Shown: in pieces, positions 1 to 7,375 of the stretch
Position numbering within the stretch: position 1 is the first letter of the stretch
How the letters are laid out: each line of letters opens with the position of its first letter
Source of the DNA: Polynucleobacter campilacus
GTDB lineage: Bacteria > Pseudomonadota > Gammaproteobacteria > Burkholderiales > Burkholderiaceae
Reading direction: 5' to 3'
Length of the DNA stretch: 64,000 bases
NCBI RefSeq assembly: GCF_002206625.1
Contig: NZ_NGUP01000002.1
Span: forward strand, 1-64,000
Notes under the pieces: generated by a model
The model's input: the letters and a program-made list of their open reading frames with translations, nothing else
Told to the model about the DNA's origin: nothing
Databases searched by the model: none
Translations under genes and position numbers: made by a program

Positions 1-238
1 CAATCTCATGTTCAGTAATAATCATTTCAATAGTGACTCGGTATTTCAGATTGATCGAAATGCTTTGTAAGCCATCAAGCCTTCCAGACAAACTATGAAG
101 ACGCAGAGAAGGATGATGGGGATTGGGCTCTAACAGTTCTAATGCTTTGGCATACTGTGTTTCCACATCAGGATGACGCTTTAGAAACTTCGCAGCACGC
201 CGGTTGTATTGCTCAGTAAAGATTAACTGCCAACTCAT
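1..238 (-). CDS. RelE/ParE-family toxin (partial, cut by window edge)
   Basis: The minus-strand frame opens with ATG at 238 and runs off the left edge with no stop, giving 79 residues that begin MSWQLIFTEQYNRRAAKFLK. The basic N-terminal helices (RRAAKFLKRHP), the LRLHSLSG segment and the ISINLKYRV strand fit the RelE/ParE toxin fold. Members of this family act as ribosome-dependent mRNA interferases or gyrase poisons; which applies here cannot be seen. The start overlaps the stop of the upstream antitoxin by one base (TAATG), so translation is probably coupled. Perhaps ten C-terminal residues are missing from the window. Family call is fairly sure, subfamily is not. Confidence 0.75.
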   Translation of the reverse strand, partial: MSWQLIFTEQYNRRAAKFLKRHPDVETQYAKALELLEPNPHHPSLRLHSLSGRLDGLQSISINLKYRVTIEMIITEHEI

Positions 239-504
239 TAGGCTGACTTGTTGATTTGCTTAAGACGTTTAATATGCTGAGCCACGGTTTCTTTAACAAA
301 GCGTCCACCCGCCAAATCAGCCCTGGATTCAGCCAGTGCAGCCTCCAGTTCGCATTCACGTAAATATTGATATTGCTCCTGGCTCATCACCACATACTTC
401 ACCTGTCCACGCACGGATACAGGCGCTTCTAGTTGATCCAGTAAAGCTTCCTCAATGGCTTTAATGCCCTTAGTTTTTAAATTATTTGCTACGACGGTAC
501 CCAT
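238..504 (-). CDS. Antitoxin, Phd/YefM-like, of the adjacent RelE/ParE-type toxin
   Basis: An 88-residue protein. I chose the ATG at 504 because an AAGGAG Shine-Dalgarno sits just ahead of it; the frame is open further upstream to 618, but that extension runs through the promoter and operator region. The N-terminal half (MGTVVANNLKTKGIKAIEEAL, then a VSVRGQVKYVVMSQEQY strand region) resembles Phd/YefM DNA-binding domains. The charged C-terminal part probably wraps the toxin. It precedes the toxin with a one-base overlap, the usual antitoxin-first order. A palindrome at 520-537 is a likely autoregulatory site. Confidence 0.75.
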   Translation of the reverse strand: MGTVVANNLKTKGIKAIEEALLDQLEAPVSVRGQVKYVVMSQEQYQYLRECELEAALAESRADLAGGRFVKETVAQHIKRLKQINKSA

Positions 505-519
505 TATAGCCTCCTTAAT

Positions 520-537
520 AACACTATTAATAGTATT
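520..537. promoter_or_regulatory. Palindromic operator candidate of the toxin-antitoxin pair
   Basis: ACTATTAATAGT at 523-534 is a perfect 12-bp palindrome with two further matching bases on each side after one mismatch. It lies 16 bp upstream of the antitoxin start and just ahead of its ribosome binding site. Autorepression by the antitoxin is usual for this kind of locus; binding here is inferred. Confidence 0.5.
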
Positions 538-628
538 GTATAGAATATTATTTATGCTGGCAAGGCTCTTGGTTGGGTAAAAATCAATGCCTAACATGGA
601 GAGTTCAAATAGCGGCATTCATTGCGCG

Positions 629-820
629 TCAATTTGCACAAGTAGCCCAGGTACACTGCACTGCTCTTGAAGGATCTTCATCGGTAACTGCCACTCCGAG
701 CTTATGCAGAGCGTCAAAATGATTGGGATCATTTTGAAGAATATCTTCGTAAAGTAATTTTGCTTGCTCTACTTCGCTTTGCTGGTGAAGGGTGAAGGCT
801 TGTTGGAAGGTTGTATTCAT
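629..820 (-). pseudogene. TPR protein remnant
   Basis: A 63-codon frame. Its first ~43 residues (containing AKLLYEDILQNDPNHFDALH) are the start of a tetratricopeptide repeat protein of the kind that normally runs for several hundred residues. After the LGVAV segment the sequence stops resembling a TPR and ends in a Cys/Trp-rich tail and a stop. I read it as the 5' stub of a larger gene truncated by a deletion or frameshift. It lies between two toxin-antitoxin loci, a likely place for recombination. It could be expressed as a short peptide, but nothing suggests a function. Confidence 0.6.
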
Positions 821-848
821 AGGCTGTTTTGAATAGCTGACTGGTTAT

Positions 849-1577
849 CTAGCTTGCTAGCTTATAGTCACGCCGACGTTCGAAAGCTTGGTAAGTCTCA
901 GCCACTTGCGGATCCGCATATTGCGCTGAAGAATCTACCCCTGCATTGACCCCATCAAGGCCTGGCAAGATTGATATATATTCCAACCACTGATCTCGGT
1001 GAATTTTCTCGCCAATGAATGGGCGCAGATATTGATCTAAAGCACCAGCATGAGGATATTCAATTTCACGAGTTAATGCCTCTAGATAAGCAGTCTTGTC
1101 AGTAGCAATCCAATCAATCGACATATTCGCACGAAAACATAACTCAGCATGAACAAGGAGCATGGCACGCCCATTGCCATCTAGAAATGGGTGACCAAAT
1201 GCAAACATGCCCATAATAAATCCTGGCCTTACTGCCATTTGTTGTTTGTCTTGAGCGGATGAAAGCCCCTCCTCAATCGCACGCTGACAATCTTTTGGGT
1301 GGCAAAAGTACACCCCACCTTTGCTGATGGACCTATCTGGCAAAAGCGTATTTCGATCTTCACCAGCCCAAGGATAAAGACCTAAAAATAGAATACGGTG
1401 GACCTCCAAAAAATCAGAGTACTCAATTCTTTTGCATTGTGCTAAAAAATCCAAAGCAATTGGTAACTGAGCACGAAATAGTTCGTGCTCCGCAATTTTA
1501 ATGATTTCTATATCTTTTTCGCCAGCGGTGTTGCGCAGATAACCACGTGAAGCATAATCTCCAAATGGATCAAACAC
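849..1577 (-). CDS. Fic-domain protein (AMPylator-like toxin)
   Basis: 242 residues starting with GTG. The Fic core motif HPFLDGNGRAML lies at residues 129-140, preceded by LGLYPWAGEDR and the GVYFCHP flap typical of the family. Fic enzymes transfer AMP or related groups to target proteins, with the motif His as base. Here the last position of HxFx(D/E)GNGRxxR is Leu140 instead of Arg, a residue that normally helps bind the nucleotide phosphates, so activity may be weakened or altered. The gene overlaps the upstream AbiEi/DUF6088-like gene by 8 bp, so the two are translationally coupled and probably act as a toxin and its neutralising or regulatory partner. The pairing role is inferred. Confidence 0.85.
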   Translation of the reverse strand: MFDPFGDYASRGYLRNTAGEKDIEIIKIAEHELFRAQLPIALDFLAQCKRIEYSDFLEVHRILFLGLYPWAGEDRNTLLPDRSISKGGVYFCHPKDCQRAIEEGLSSAQDKQQMAVRPGFIMGMFAFGHPFLDGNGRAMLLVHAELCFRANMSIDWIATDKTAYLEALTREIEYPHAGALDQYLRPFIGEKIHRDQWLEYISILPGLDGVNAGVDSSAQYADPQVAETYQAFERRRDYKLAS

Positions 1578-2073
1578 GCTTGAGGTCTTTATGGTGTTTG
1601 ATTACCAGTGCCACCATATCTTTGGGGGTCATTTTTCCTGAGCGTGTAAGAGCGACTAGTAAATCATCGGTTGCGTCACTCATTACTTCATCGCCTGCTA
1701 ACTTAGTAACTGAACTCGCCCAACGATCTGCATAGATGGGATTAAATCTAACGCCCTCACTTTTTGCCAAACTCTTGACATACCGAGCGGTTGGCGTCAA
1801 ACGAGTTCGCTTACTGAGGCGTATGAATTGATCGCGCAAGTTTTTTACTCTCAAAGAAGCGCTTGCTAGCAACGCTTCCTTACCCAATTCCAACACCTTA
1901 GAAGGCTTAGCGTAAACACCTCGATCTAGCTTTTCAATGAGGCCACTATCAACCAAAGAACGCAGGGCATCAGACACTTGACTAGGGCTGCCAAAAGACT
2001 TAGTGTCTAAGCGCAACAAAAGCCCATCTCGACGCGGGCGAAGGGATTGCAAGATGCGGCCTTTAATGTCCAT
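1570..2073 (-). CDS. DUF6088 / AbiEi-like antitoxin or regulator
   Basis: 167 residues. The N-terminal 60 residues form a winged-helix-like module (MDIKGRILQSLRPRRDGLLL, SPSQVSDALRSLVDSGLIEKL, then DRGVYAKP), the pattern of AbiEi-type antitoxins and DUF6088 proteins. The remainder (LGKEALLASASLRVKNL and a C-terminal helix-rich part) also fits that family. It starts 141 bp from fliR and is followed directly, with an 8-bp overlap, by the Fic gene, which suggests a bicistronic toxin-antitoxin unit. Repression of its own promoter is likely by analogy; no clear operator was seen in 2074-2213. Confidence 0.65.
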   Translation of the reverse strand: MDIKGRILQSLRPRRDGLLLRLDTKSFGSPSQVSDALRSLVDSGLIEKLDRGVYAKPSKVLELGKEALLASASLRVKNLRDQFIRLSKRTRLTPTARYVKSLAKSEGVRFNPIYADRWASSVTKLAGDEVMSDATDDLLVALTRSGKMTPKDMVALVIKHHKDLKRV

Positions 2074-2213
2074 ATGGTTATTGTAATTTAGATGTAAATA
2101 TAAAGCAATATCAATAACTTAAAGACTTACTATATGCCGGTTTAAAGATCCATATATTGGGGGGGATAGTGTTCAATGCCGCATAAGGCTAGATAATTTT
2201 CCATATCCAAATA

Positions 2214-2990
2214 TCACCTCAACTTCAGCATATTTTTACTAGCCTCAATTCCCTGCTCGATCACGATTTGATAAGGGGCAGCTAGTGTGGGTAGCATCAG
2301 CATGATTACTAAGAATCCAACCAATAGGGTTAGTGGAAAGCCGATACCAAAAATATTGAGCTGCGGTGATGATCTTGTCAAAATACCTAAAGCTAGGTTA
2401 GTAATGAGTAAAGTCGCCACAATGGGTAATGAGAGTTGCAAAGCGATGCTAAATAGCTTAGCGCCCCACAGAGCAATCATCATGCCATCTACCATATGGG
2501 CTTGTGCTGTGACGGGGAAGTCATAAAAGCTCTGCAGCAATGCAGAAATCATGATCAAGTGGCCATTCATACTTAGGAAGACTAAGAGTGCCAAGATACC
2601 CATGAGCTGACTAATCACCACGGTTGTGCCGCCTGATTGAGGATCGTAGTTGGTTGCAAAACCAAAGCCCATAGTCATACCACTCACCTGCCCGGCAAAC
2701 TCAATCGCACTAAAGATAATCTGCGCCATAAAACCGATTGCCAAGCCTATGATCAATTGCTCGGCAACAATCAAAACACCACTCAAGGAGAGTAAGTCAA
2801 TGTCTGGCATTGCTGGTGCTGCAGGCGCAATCACCATGGCGAGCAAAATACCCATAGCCACTTTAATTTGCGGTGAGACTGCTTGATTACCAAAAAACGG
2901 GGCGATGGCTACAAAGCCTAGAATCCGCGTGAGCGGTATTAAGATCGTGACAACCCAAGCTTGGATGAGTTCGCTATTGAGCGTCAGCAT
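2214..2990 (-). CDS. fliR: Flagellar export gate protein FliR
   Basis: 258 residues with about six hydrophobic segments spread over the whole length, normal for FliR. Recognisable parts include VVTILIPLTRILGFVAIAPF near the start and the SPQLNIFGIGFPLTLLVGF segment near the C-terminus. FliR joins FliP and FliQ in the membrane gate through which rod, hook and filament subunits pass. It is the last gene of the fliLMNOPQR run, 18 bp after fliQ, and is not fused to flhB. I see no clear terminator between it and the next minus-strand gene. Confidence 0.95.
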   Translation of the reverse strand: MLTLNSELIQAWVVTILIPLTRILGFVAIAPFFGNQAVSPQIKVAMGILLAMVIAPAAPAMPDIDLLSLSGVLIVAEQLIIGLAIGFMAQIIFSAIEFAGQVSGMTMGFGFATNYDPQSGGTTVVISQLMGILALLVFLSMNGHLIMISALLQSFYDFPVTAQAHMVDGMMIALWGAKLFSIALQLSLPIVATLLITNLALGILTRSSPQLNIFGIGFPLTLLVGFLVIMLMLPTLAAPYQIVIEQGIEASKNMLKLR

Positions 2991-3008
2991 GGGTAAGAAT
3001 GAATGGTG

Positions 3009-3278
3009 TTAGCCCATCAAGAGCGAGAAATTACTAAACATACCCCGCATATAGGTCACTAATACTGAGATCATCCAAGGCCCTGCGATGAGGAGTGTCA
3101 GCAAGATACCCAGCAGCTTTGGAATAAAAGACAAAGTCGCTTCGTTAATTTGAGTGGCTGCTTGAAATACCGAAATAATCAAACCGACTAGCAGAGAAAC
3201 TAAGAGCAAAGGTGCGCCGACCAGCAAGGTGGTCTCCATTGCAAGGCGTCCGATATTCATTACTGATTCTGGTGTCAT
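3009..3278 (-). CDS. fliQ: Flagellar export gate protein FliQ
   Basis: 89 residues, the standard length, with two transmembrane helices (around 15-40 and 52-78) and the MTPESVMNIGRLAMETTLL start. The segment GLIISVFQAATQINEATLSFIPK is the family signature (the core VFQAATQINE is invariant-like). Four copies pack around the FliP pentamer in known export gates. It lies 75 bp downstream of fliP and 18 bp upstream of fliR. Confidence 0.95.
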   Translation of the reverse strand: MTPESVMNIGRLAMETTLLVGAPLLLVSLLVGLIISVFQAATQINEATLSFIPKLLGILLTLLIAGPWMISVLVTYMRGMFSNFSLLMG

Positions 3279-3353
3279 GACTTTTGTCCTGGTCCTATTA
3301 TTTATTTTTTCTATTTTTTATCTGTTTGATTATTGAGTTTTTGCTGCCACCAC

Positions 3354-4158
3354 TTAGGATGCAAAGCTAGCTGCTAAGGAGCCCAATAAGAGCTGCCAGC
3401 CATCTACCAATACGAATAGCATCAGCTTAAAGGGCAAGGAAATAATCGCCGGCGAGACCATCATCATGCCCATGGCCATCAGCACACTGGCGACCACCAT
3501 ATCAATGATACAAAAAAGGAATAAAAATACTAAAGCCAATCTGAAAGCCGGTTTTTAACTCACTGGTCATAAAGCTAGGCACCAAAACACTCATCGGAAT
3601 ATCTTCAGGTGAGGCAACTTTCTTGCCAGACATATTTAAGAACAAAGCCAGATCGGTTTCACGGGTTTGTTTGAGCATGAACTCTCTAATCGGGACTGAA
3701 CCTTTTTCTAAAGCCTGCTGCATCGTGATCTTGTTTTCATTGAGCGGCTGATACGCCTCGTTATAGACTCGATCAAACACCGGGCCCATCACAAAGAAGG
3801 TTAAGAATAGCGCTAAGCCTAATAAGATTTGGTTTGGTGGGGTTGCTTGCGCACCAATCGCCTGGCGCAAGAGTGAAAGCACAATAATGATGCGGGTAAA
3901 GCTGGTCATCATTAATAAGACGGTTGGCAAAAAGGATAATGAAGTCAACAGAATCAGAGTCTGCAGACTCAAGCTATAGTTTTGACTGCCACCAGGTCCA
4001 GCGGAGCTGGATAAAACATTCAATGATGAATTATTGGCTGCATAACTGGGAATCGTGTAGAAAATACAAGCCAAGGCAAAGCCCAAGTACAGCGCCCAAA
4101 ATATAGTCTTGGCATTGAGATGGATGGGCTTCATTTCATTGAGATCATTCATTGCCAT
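3354..4158 (-). pseudogene. fliP: Flagellar export gate protein FliP, frameshifted
   Basis: The first frame (ATG at 4158, alternatives at 4161 GTG and 4152) gives an intact N-terminal signal region and most of FliP, including LLMMTSFTRIIIVLSLLRQA and the [20 protein letters not shown] stretch, then stops at 3502. The remaining C-terminus continues in another frame as [18 protein letters not shown] and [18 protein letters not shown], ending at 3354. The switch falls at a run of six T (minus strand; A6 at 3512-3517): removing one T restores [10 protein letters not shown], which aligns without gap to normal FliP. Without the shift the protein lacks its last two helices and could not build the gate. 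Explanations are a real mutation, slippage or phase variation, or a base-calling error. It overlaps fliO. Confidence 0.85.
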
Positions 4159-4762
4159 CACCCACTCTGAGGACTTTACGTAAAAAACGCTTCACATTTT
4201 CTTTATGAAACTTGGCAGAATTGGTTTGAGGCTTAAAACTGCTTTGTATATTGCGCGGCTCTTCTTGGTATTTAGATGAAGGAGTTGACTGCTCTTCATC
4301 AAATTCAGATCTGAATTGAAAACGGGGTTCGGATTGGCGTTGCTCACGACCGCCCTGCTTAGTAGATGGTGCAGTCTCATCTTCATAGAATGGCGCTTCA
4401 TCGTAGCCATCACTAAAGTCAAGATCTGCCACCTTAAAGTTGGCCAAGCTATTGACCTGACCTGAAGCCACGCCAACAACCACCCAATTGCCACCAATTT
4501 CAACGACTACCACACGCTCACGCGGACCGACACTCACGCCACCGACAATTTTGGCAACCGATTGATTGCCAATCTTGGCATGATTGAGTTTTTTCATCGC
4601 CCACGCTAAACCAGCGATTAAGGCTAATACCAATAACAAACCCAGAATCACTCGAAATGGTCCACCGTCAGACTCTGGAACACGAGTGACCTGAGCTAGC
4701 GCTACTTCAGCAAAGAAGAAGCTTGCGAGTATTGCCCAGTTTGGTGTTTTCAGGATGGTCAT
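4145..4762 (-). CDS. fliO: Flagellar export protein FliO
   Basis: 205 residues: a hydrophobic N-terminus that may be a signal peptide, one clear transmembrane helix around 37-55 (FRVILGLLLVLALIAGLAW), then a small cytoplasmic domain with VGPRERVVVVEIGGNWVVVG, the FliO signature. The C-terminal third is polar and low in complexity, as usual. FliO is a chaperone for FliP assembly and is not part of the final gate. The end overlaps the start of fliP by about 14 bp, so the two are translationally coupled, in keeping with that role. Confidence 0.9.
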   Translation of the reverse strand: MTILKTPNWAILASFFFAEVALAQVTRVPESDGGPFRVILGLLLVLALIAGLAWAMKKLNHAKIGNQSVAKIVGGVSVGPRERVVVVEIGGNWVVVGVASGQVNSLANFKVADLDFSDGYDEAPFYEDETAPSTKQGGREQRQSEPRFQFRSEFDEEQSTPSSKYQEEPRNIQSSFKPQTNSAKFHKENVKRFLRKVLRVGDGNE

Positions 4763-4812
4763 CGTGCTGTTTTCTGGCTTATTGAGCTTGTATGGTTTGA
4801 TGATTGATTGAT

Positions 4813-5163
4813 TTATTTATTAAGCTTGCGAATACGCTCGATTGGGGTAATGATTTCAGTCAGGCGAATACCAAACTTTTCATTAATTACGACCACTTCA
4901 CCTTTAGCAATCATCGTGCCATTGACGAGGATATCCATCAAATCGCCAGAGGCAGCATCTAATTCAACAATAGAGCCCTGTGTCAGTTGCAAAAGTGACT
5001 TAATTGGAATTTTGGTGCGGCCGATTTCTACCGAGAATTGGACCGGAATATCTTTAATGAATTCCAAATCCTTTTCTTGTGGCAGGGACTTGTCGGCCCC
5101 TTCCAACTCATTAAATACTTCGGCACCCGTTTGATTGCCGGATTCAATTTCATTTGCCATCAT
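4813..5163 (-). CDS. fliN: Flagellar motor switch protein FliN
   Basis: 116 residues. An acidic N-terminal tail is followed by the SpoA fold: DIPVQFSVEIGRTKIPIKSLL, LTQGSIVELD, DILVNGTMIAKGEVVVI and FGIRLTEIITPIERI. FliN forms the lower C-ring with FliM and helps dock the FliH-FliI ATPase. The start overlaps fliM by 14 bp and the end lies 50 bp from fliO. Confidence 0.95.
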   Translation of the reverse strand: MMANEIESGNQTGAEVFNELEGADKSLPQEKDLEFIKDIPVQFSVEIGRTKIPIKSLLQLTQGSIVELDAASGDLMDILVNGTMIAKGEVVVINEKFGIRLTEIITPIERIRKLNK

Positions 5164-6169
5164 TGGCTCCTTTAATATATTCAGATGCGTCAGGTTTCAA
5201 GAGTTTTTCAACTCGCAATGCGTATTGATTGTTATAAATGCCATAACGGCAAGATAAGACAGGCACGTTATCTACCGTTACCGGTATTTCTGCTGAATAA
5301 GGGAAGGGAATGACGTCGCCGCTCTTTAAGGCAATGATTTCTTCCATCAGCATGGTTTTATTGCCTAAATTAGCAACCACCTCTACTTCAACTGCTTCTA
5401 CCTGTTGAAGCAAGGTCTCTTCCCAAACATGATCATGCTCAGCAACCATACCCTGAGTCTGGGATGTCAGAATATCCATGATTGGCTCGAGCATCATATA
5501 AGGGATGCATAAGTCAATCTCGTAGCTGGCTTCACCAATCACCAGTGTAAATGTGGTGGTTGACATCAATTCACTTGCCATAGCGATATTCACAAATGAC
5601 AAATTCATTTCTGAGCTCACGTGATCACATTCGATCTCGTAGGCCGGGGCCCATGCTTCTTGATATGAAGCAAAGAAAGTCTTTAATAAAGTACCCACAA
5701 TCCGCATCTCAGTAGCCGTGAACTCGCGACCCTCGATGGACACTGGGAAACGGGCTCCGCCACCAAAAAGATTGTCAACGGTGTACAACACCAAATTGGG
5801 ATCGATGATCAACAAACCAGTACCACGTAGTGGTTTGAGTTTGATCAAATTAATATTGCTTGGTTGACTATGTTTGGATAGAAGCTCACCATACTTACAG
5901 GTTGTTGTTGCTGAGGTCTTTACTTCTATGAGCGTGCCAAATAAGTTAGAGGCGGTAATTCTCAGCAAACGAATAAAACGTTCATGAACCGTTTCAATCG
6001 TGGGCATATGGCCACGAACTAGGCGCTCTTGGGTGCCTAAATTAAAAGTCTTCGCTGGTGCACCCTGCAGGCTTTGTTCCTGCATTTGAGCATTTTTTTG
6101 CTCTTCAGTGAGCTCAACGTCTTTTAACAGCTCGTCAAGTTCACCTTCGGTGAGATTCTCATCTGCCAT
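5150..6169 (-). CDS. fliM: Flagellar motor switch protein FliM
   Basis: 339 residues. The N-terminal LTEGELDELL motif corresponds to the CheY-P binding peptide of FliM, and the middle domain carries the NLFGGGARFP loop that contacts FliG. The C-terminal ~80 residues form a SpoA domain (KTMLMEEIIALKSGDVIPF). FliM connects FliG to FliN in the C-ring and receives the direction-switch signal. It follows fliL after 13 bp and overlaps fliN by 14 bp. The retained CheY-binding peptide implies chemotactic control, though no che gene lies in the window. Confidence 0.95.
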   Translation of the reverse strand: MADENLTEGELDELLKDVELTEEQKNAQMQEQSLQGAPAKTFNLGTQERLVRGHMPTIETVHERFIRLLRITASNLFGTLIEVKTSATTTCKYGELLSKHSQPSNINLIKLKPLRGTGLLIIDPNLVLYTVDNLFGGGARFPVSIEGREFTATEMRIVGTLLKTFFASYQEAWAPAYEIECDHVSSEMNLSFVNIAMASELMSTTTFTLVIGEASYEIDLCIPYMMLEPIMDILTSQTQGMVAEHDHVWEETLLQQVEAVEVEVVANLGNKTMLMEEIIALKSGDVIPFPYSAEIPVTVDNVPVLSCRYGIYNNQYALRVEKLLKPDASEYIKGANDGK

Positions 6170-6182
6170 GATGGGCTCTTAC

Positions 6183-6668
6183 TTACTGAATAATGAAAGA
6201 AGTGAAATAGACGCCAGTGATCTTTTGCTCTGTCTCACTGCCGCTAAATGGTTTTTGGAGTTGCTCAATAATGTCAGTCATCAAGGCATTCTTACCTTCA
6301 ACTGAAGTGATTTCTGAAGCTTTTTTATTGGTGAGAATTAACAAAATACGACTTCTCAACTCTGGCATACGCGCTTTCAAACTGGCGCTCATCTCTTCAG
6401 AAGGCACTTGTAAGTTCAAAGTAGTTTGTAGGTATTGTTGCGGCTCTGTACTCTCAGGGCGCAAGTTCACTGTGAACACTTCCAAAGGTACAAAAATCTG
6501 GAGTTCTGGAACCTTTGGCTTGGAGGATTCTGCCGACTTAGAATCGGCTTTCATGACCAAGAAATAGTAAGCTGCCCCGCCACCGATGGCCAATGCGAGC
6601 ACCACACCTAGGATGATGAATAACATCTTTTTAGATTTGGGCTTAACCGGTTGTTCGTTCTCTGCCAT
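6183..6668 (-). CDS. fliL: Flagellar basal body protein FliL
   Basis: 161 residues: a short basic cytoplasmic tail (KPKSKK), one transmembrane helix at about 14-36 (MLFIILGVVLALAIGGGAAYY), and a periplasmic FliL domain with VFTVNLRPESTEPQQYLQTTLNL and LRSRILLILTNKKASEI. FliL forms rings around stator units and supports torque. It heads the fliLMNOPQR run; 171 bp of non-coding sequence upstream probably hold its promoter. Confidence 0.9.
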   Translation of the reverse strand: MAENEQPVKPKSKKMLFIILGVVLALAIGGGAAYYFLVMKADSKSAESSKPKVPELQIFVPLEVFTVNLRPESTEPQQYLQTTLNLQVPSEEMSASLKARMPELRSRILLILTNKKASEITSVEGKNALMTDIIEQLQKPFSGSETEQKITGVYFTSFIIQ

Positions 6669-6809
6669 TTACCGCTCCATTGTGAAAATTATTCCTCATT
6701 ATCAATGGAATTGATGACACTAGATACTTAGAAAAGAGGGAGAAACACCCCTTATAAAGGCGTTTAGAGGCTATTTTGAAAACTACTTTAGAGGTTTACT
6801 CGGGGCTAA

Positions 6810-6827
6810 ATTCCCTTAAAAGGGAAT
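6810..6827. terminator. Hairpin between an orphan gene and fliL
   Basis: ATTCCCTT and AAGGGAAT form an 8-bp perfect inverted repeat with a 2-nt spacer, 12 bp beyond the stop of the gene at 6840-7262. Only a short T stretch follows on the minus strand, so it is at best a weak intrinsic terminator. An operator upstream of fliL is the alternative. Confidence 0.4.
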
Positions 6828-6839
6828 ATTCAGTAAAAC

Positions 6840-7262
6840 TTAGGCCGAAGTAATGAAACTAGCCCCTGGGAAGGCGGCAGGCTGAGCTTGATAAGGGTGA
6901 CGCGGCATCATTTGACCGGCAGAAGCAGCCATACCAGCTAATGCAGACATCTCATTTTTAGGAGCACTCGAAGTTTGCGAGCTCAGTAAACCATGTAACA
7001 AAGTACTGGCTGCTGCATCACCCAATTTAGAAATACCCAAAGAGGCGCCAGGCATGGCAACGGAGGCAACTGCTAAACCACCAGACAGTGTTTTACCTAA
7101 AAAGCTGCCTAATCCATCCATAAAACTGGATGAAGGCTCGCCCACAGAAGATTTGCTATTTGCGGGTGCACCATGAAATTCAGCAGAAACCCCTTTAGCT
7201 AGAAAGCCGGAGTTCAGTGAATTACCAAAAGAGCTAGGTAGGTTGCCTAAATTAGTCATCAT
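6840..7262 (-). CDS. Unknown protein inside the flagellar cluster
   Basis: 140 residues that I do not recognise. The composition is rich in Ser, Ala and Gly. There is no signal peptide; the central part (SFLGKTLSGGLAVASVAMPG) is a mildly hydrophobic, glycine-rich helix-like segment. It ends with HPYQAQPAAFPGASF. It sits between BLUF (113 bp upstream) and fliL (171 bp downstream) on the same strand, and the hairpin motif at 7286-7325 lies 24 bp ahead of its start. Its place between fliK and fliL suggests a role in or around the basal body or export, but that is position only. The start has two consecutive ATGs. Confidence 0.6.
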   Translation of the reverse strand: MMTNLGNLPSSFGNSLNSGFLAKGVSAEFHGAPANSKSSVGEPSSSFMDGLGSFLGKTLSGGLAVASVAMPGASLGISKLGDAAASTLLHGLLSSQTSSAPKNEMSALAGMAASAGQMMPRHPYQAQPAAFPGASFITSA

Positions 7263-7285
7263 CTGATTTTAGAGGGATGGGCGGG

Positions 7286-7325
7286 ATTCAAATCGGAGAA
7301 TAAAGGGGGTTTTTGCCCTCAATTC
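7286..7325. promoter_or_regulatory. Flagellar-locus repeat motif, copy A, with hairpin
   Basis: Reads ATTCAAATCGGAGAATAAAG on the plus strand and continues into a hairpin: GAAT 7298-7301 with ATTC 7322-7325 and AGGG 7304-7307 with CCCT 7316-7319, around a GGTTTTTG loop. It matches copy C (18944) at 16 of the first 22 positions, with the same arrangement of a T5 loop. It precedes the orphan gene at 6840-7262. Function unknown. Confidence 0.45.
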
Positions 7326-7375
7326 TGAATTTTGGGCAGGCTCTAGACGGATGATTTGACTATTCAGGACCAGTT

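Noticed and set aside
1547-1735. Plus-strand gene across the Fic/AbiEi junction
   Set aside because: It lies opposite two well-supported coupled genes and shows no domain.
3354-3539. A separate small membrane protein gene
   Set aside because: It starts with TTG in the middle of fliP sequence and is clearly the C-terminal end of FliP in another frame.
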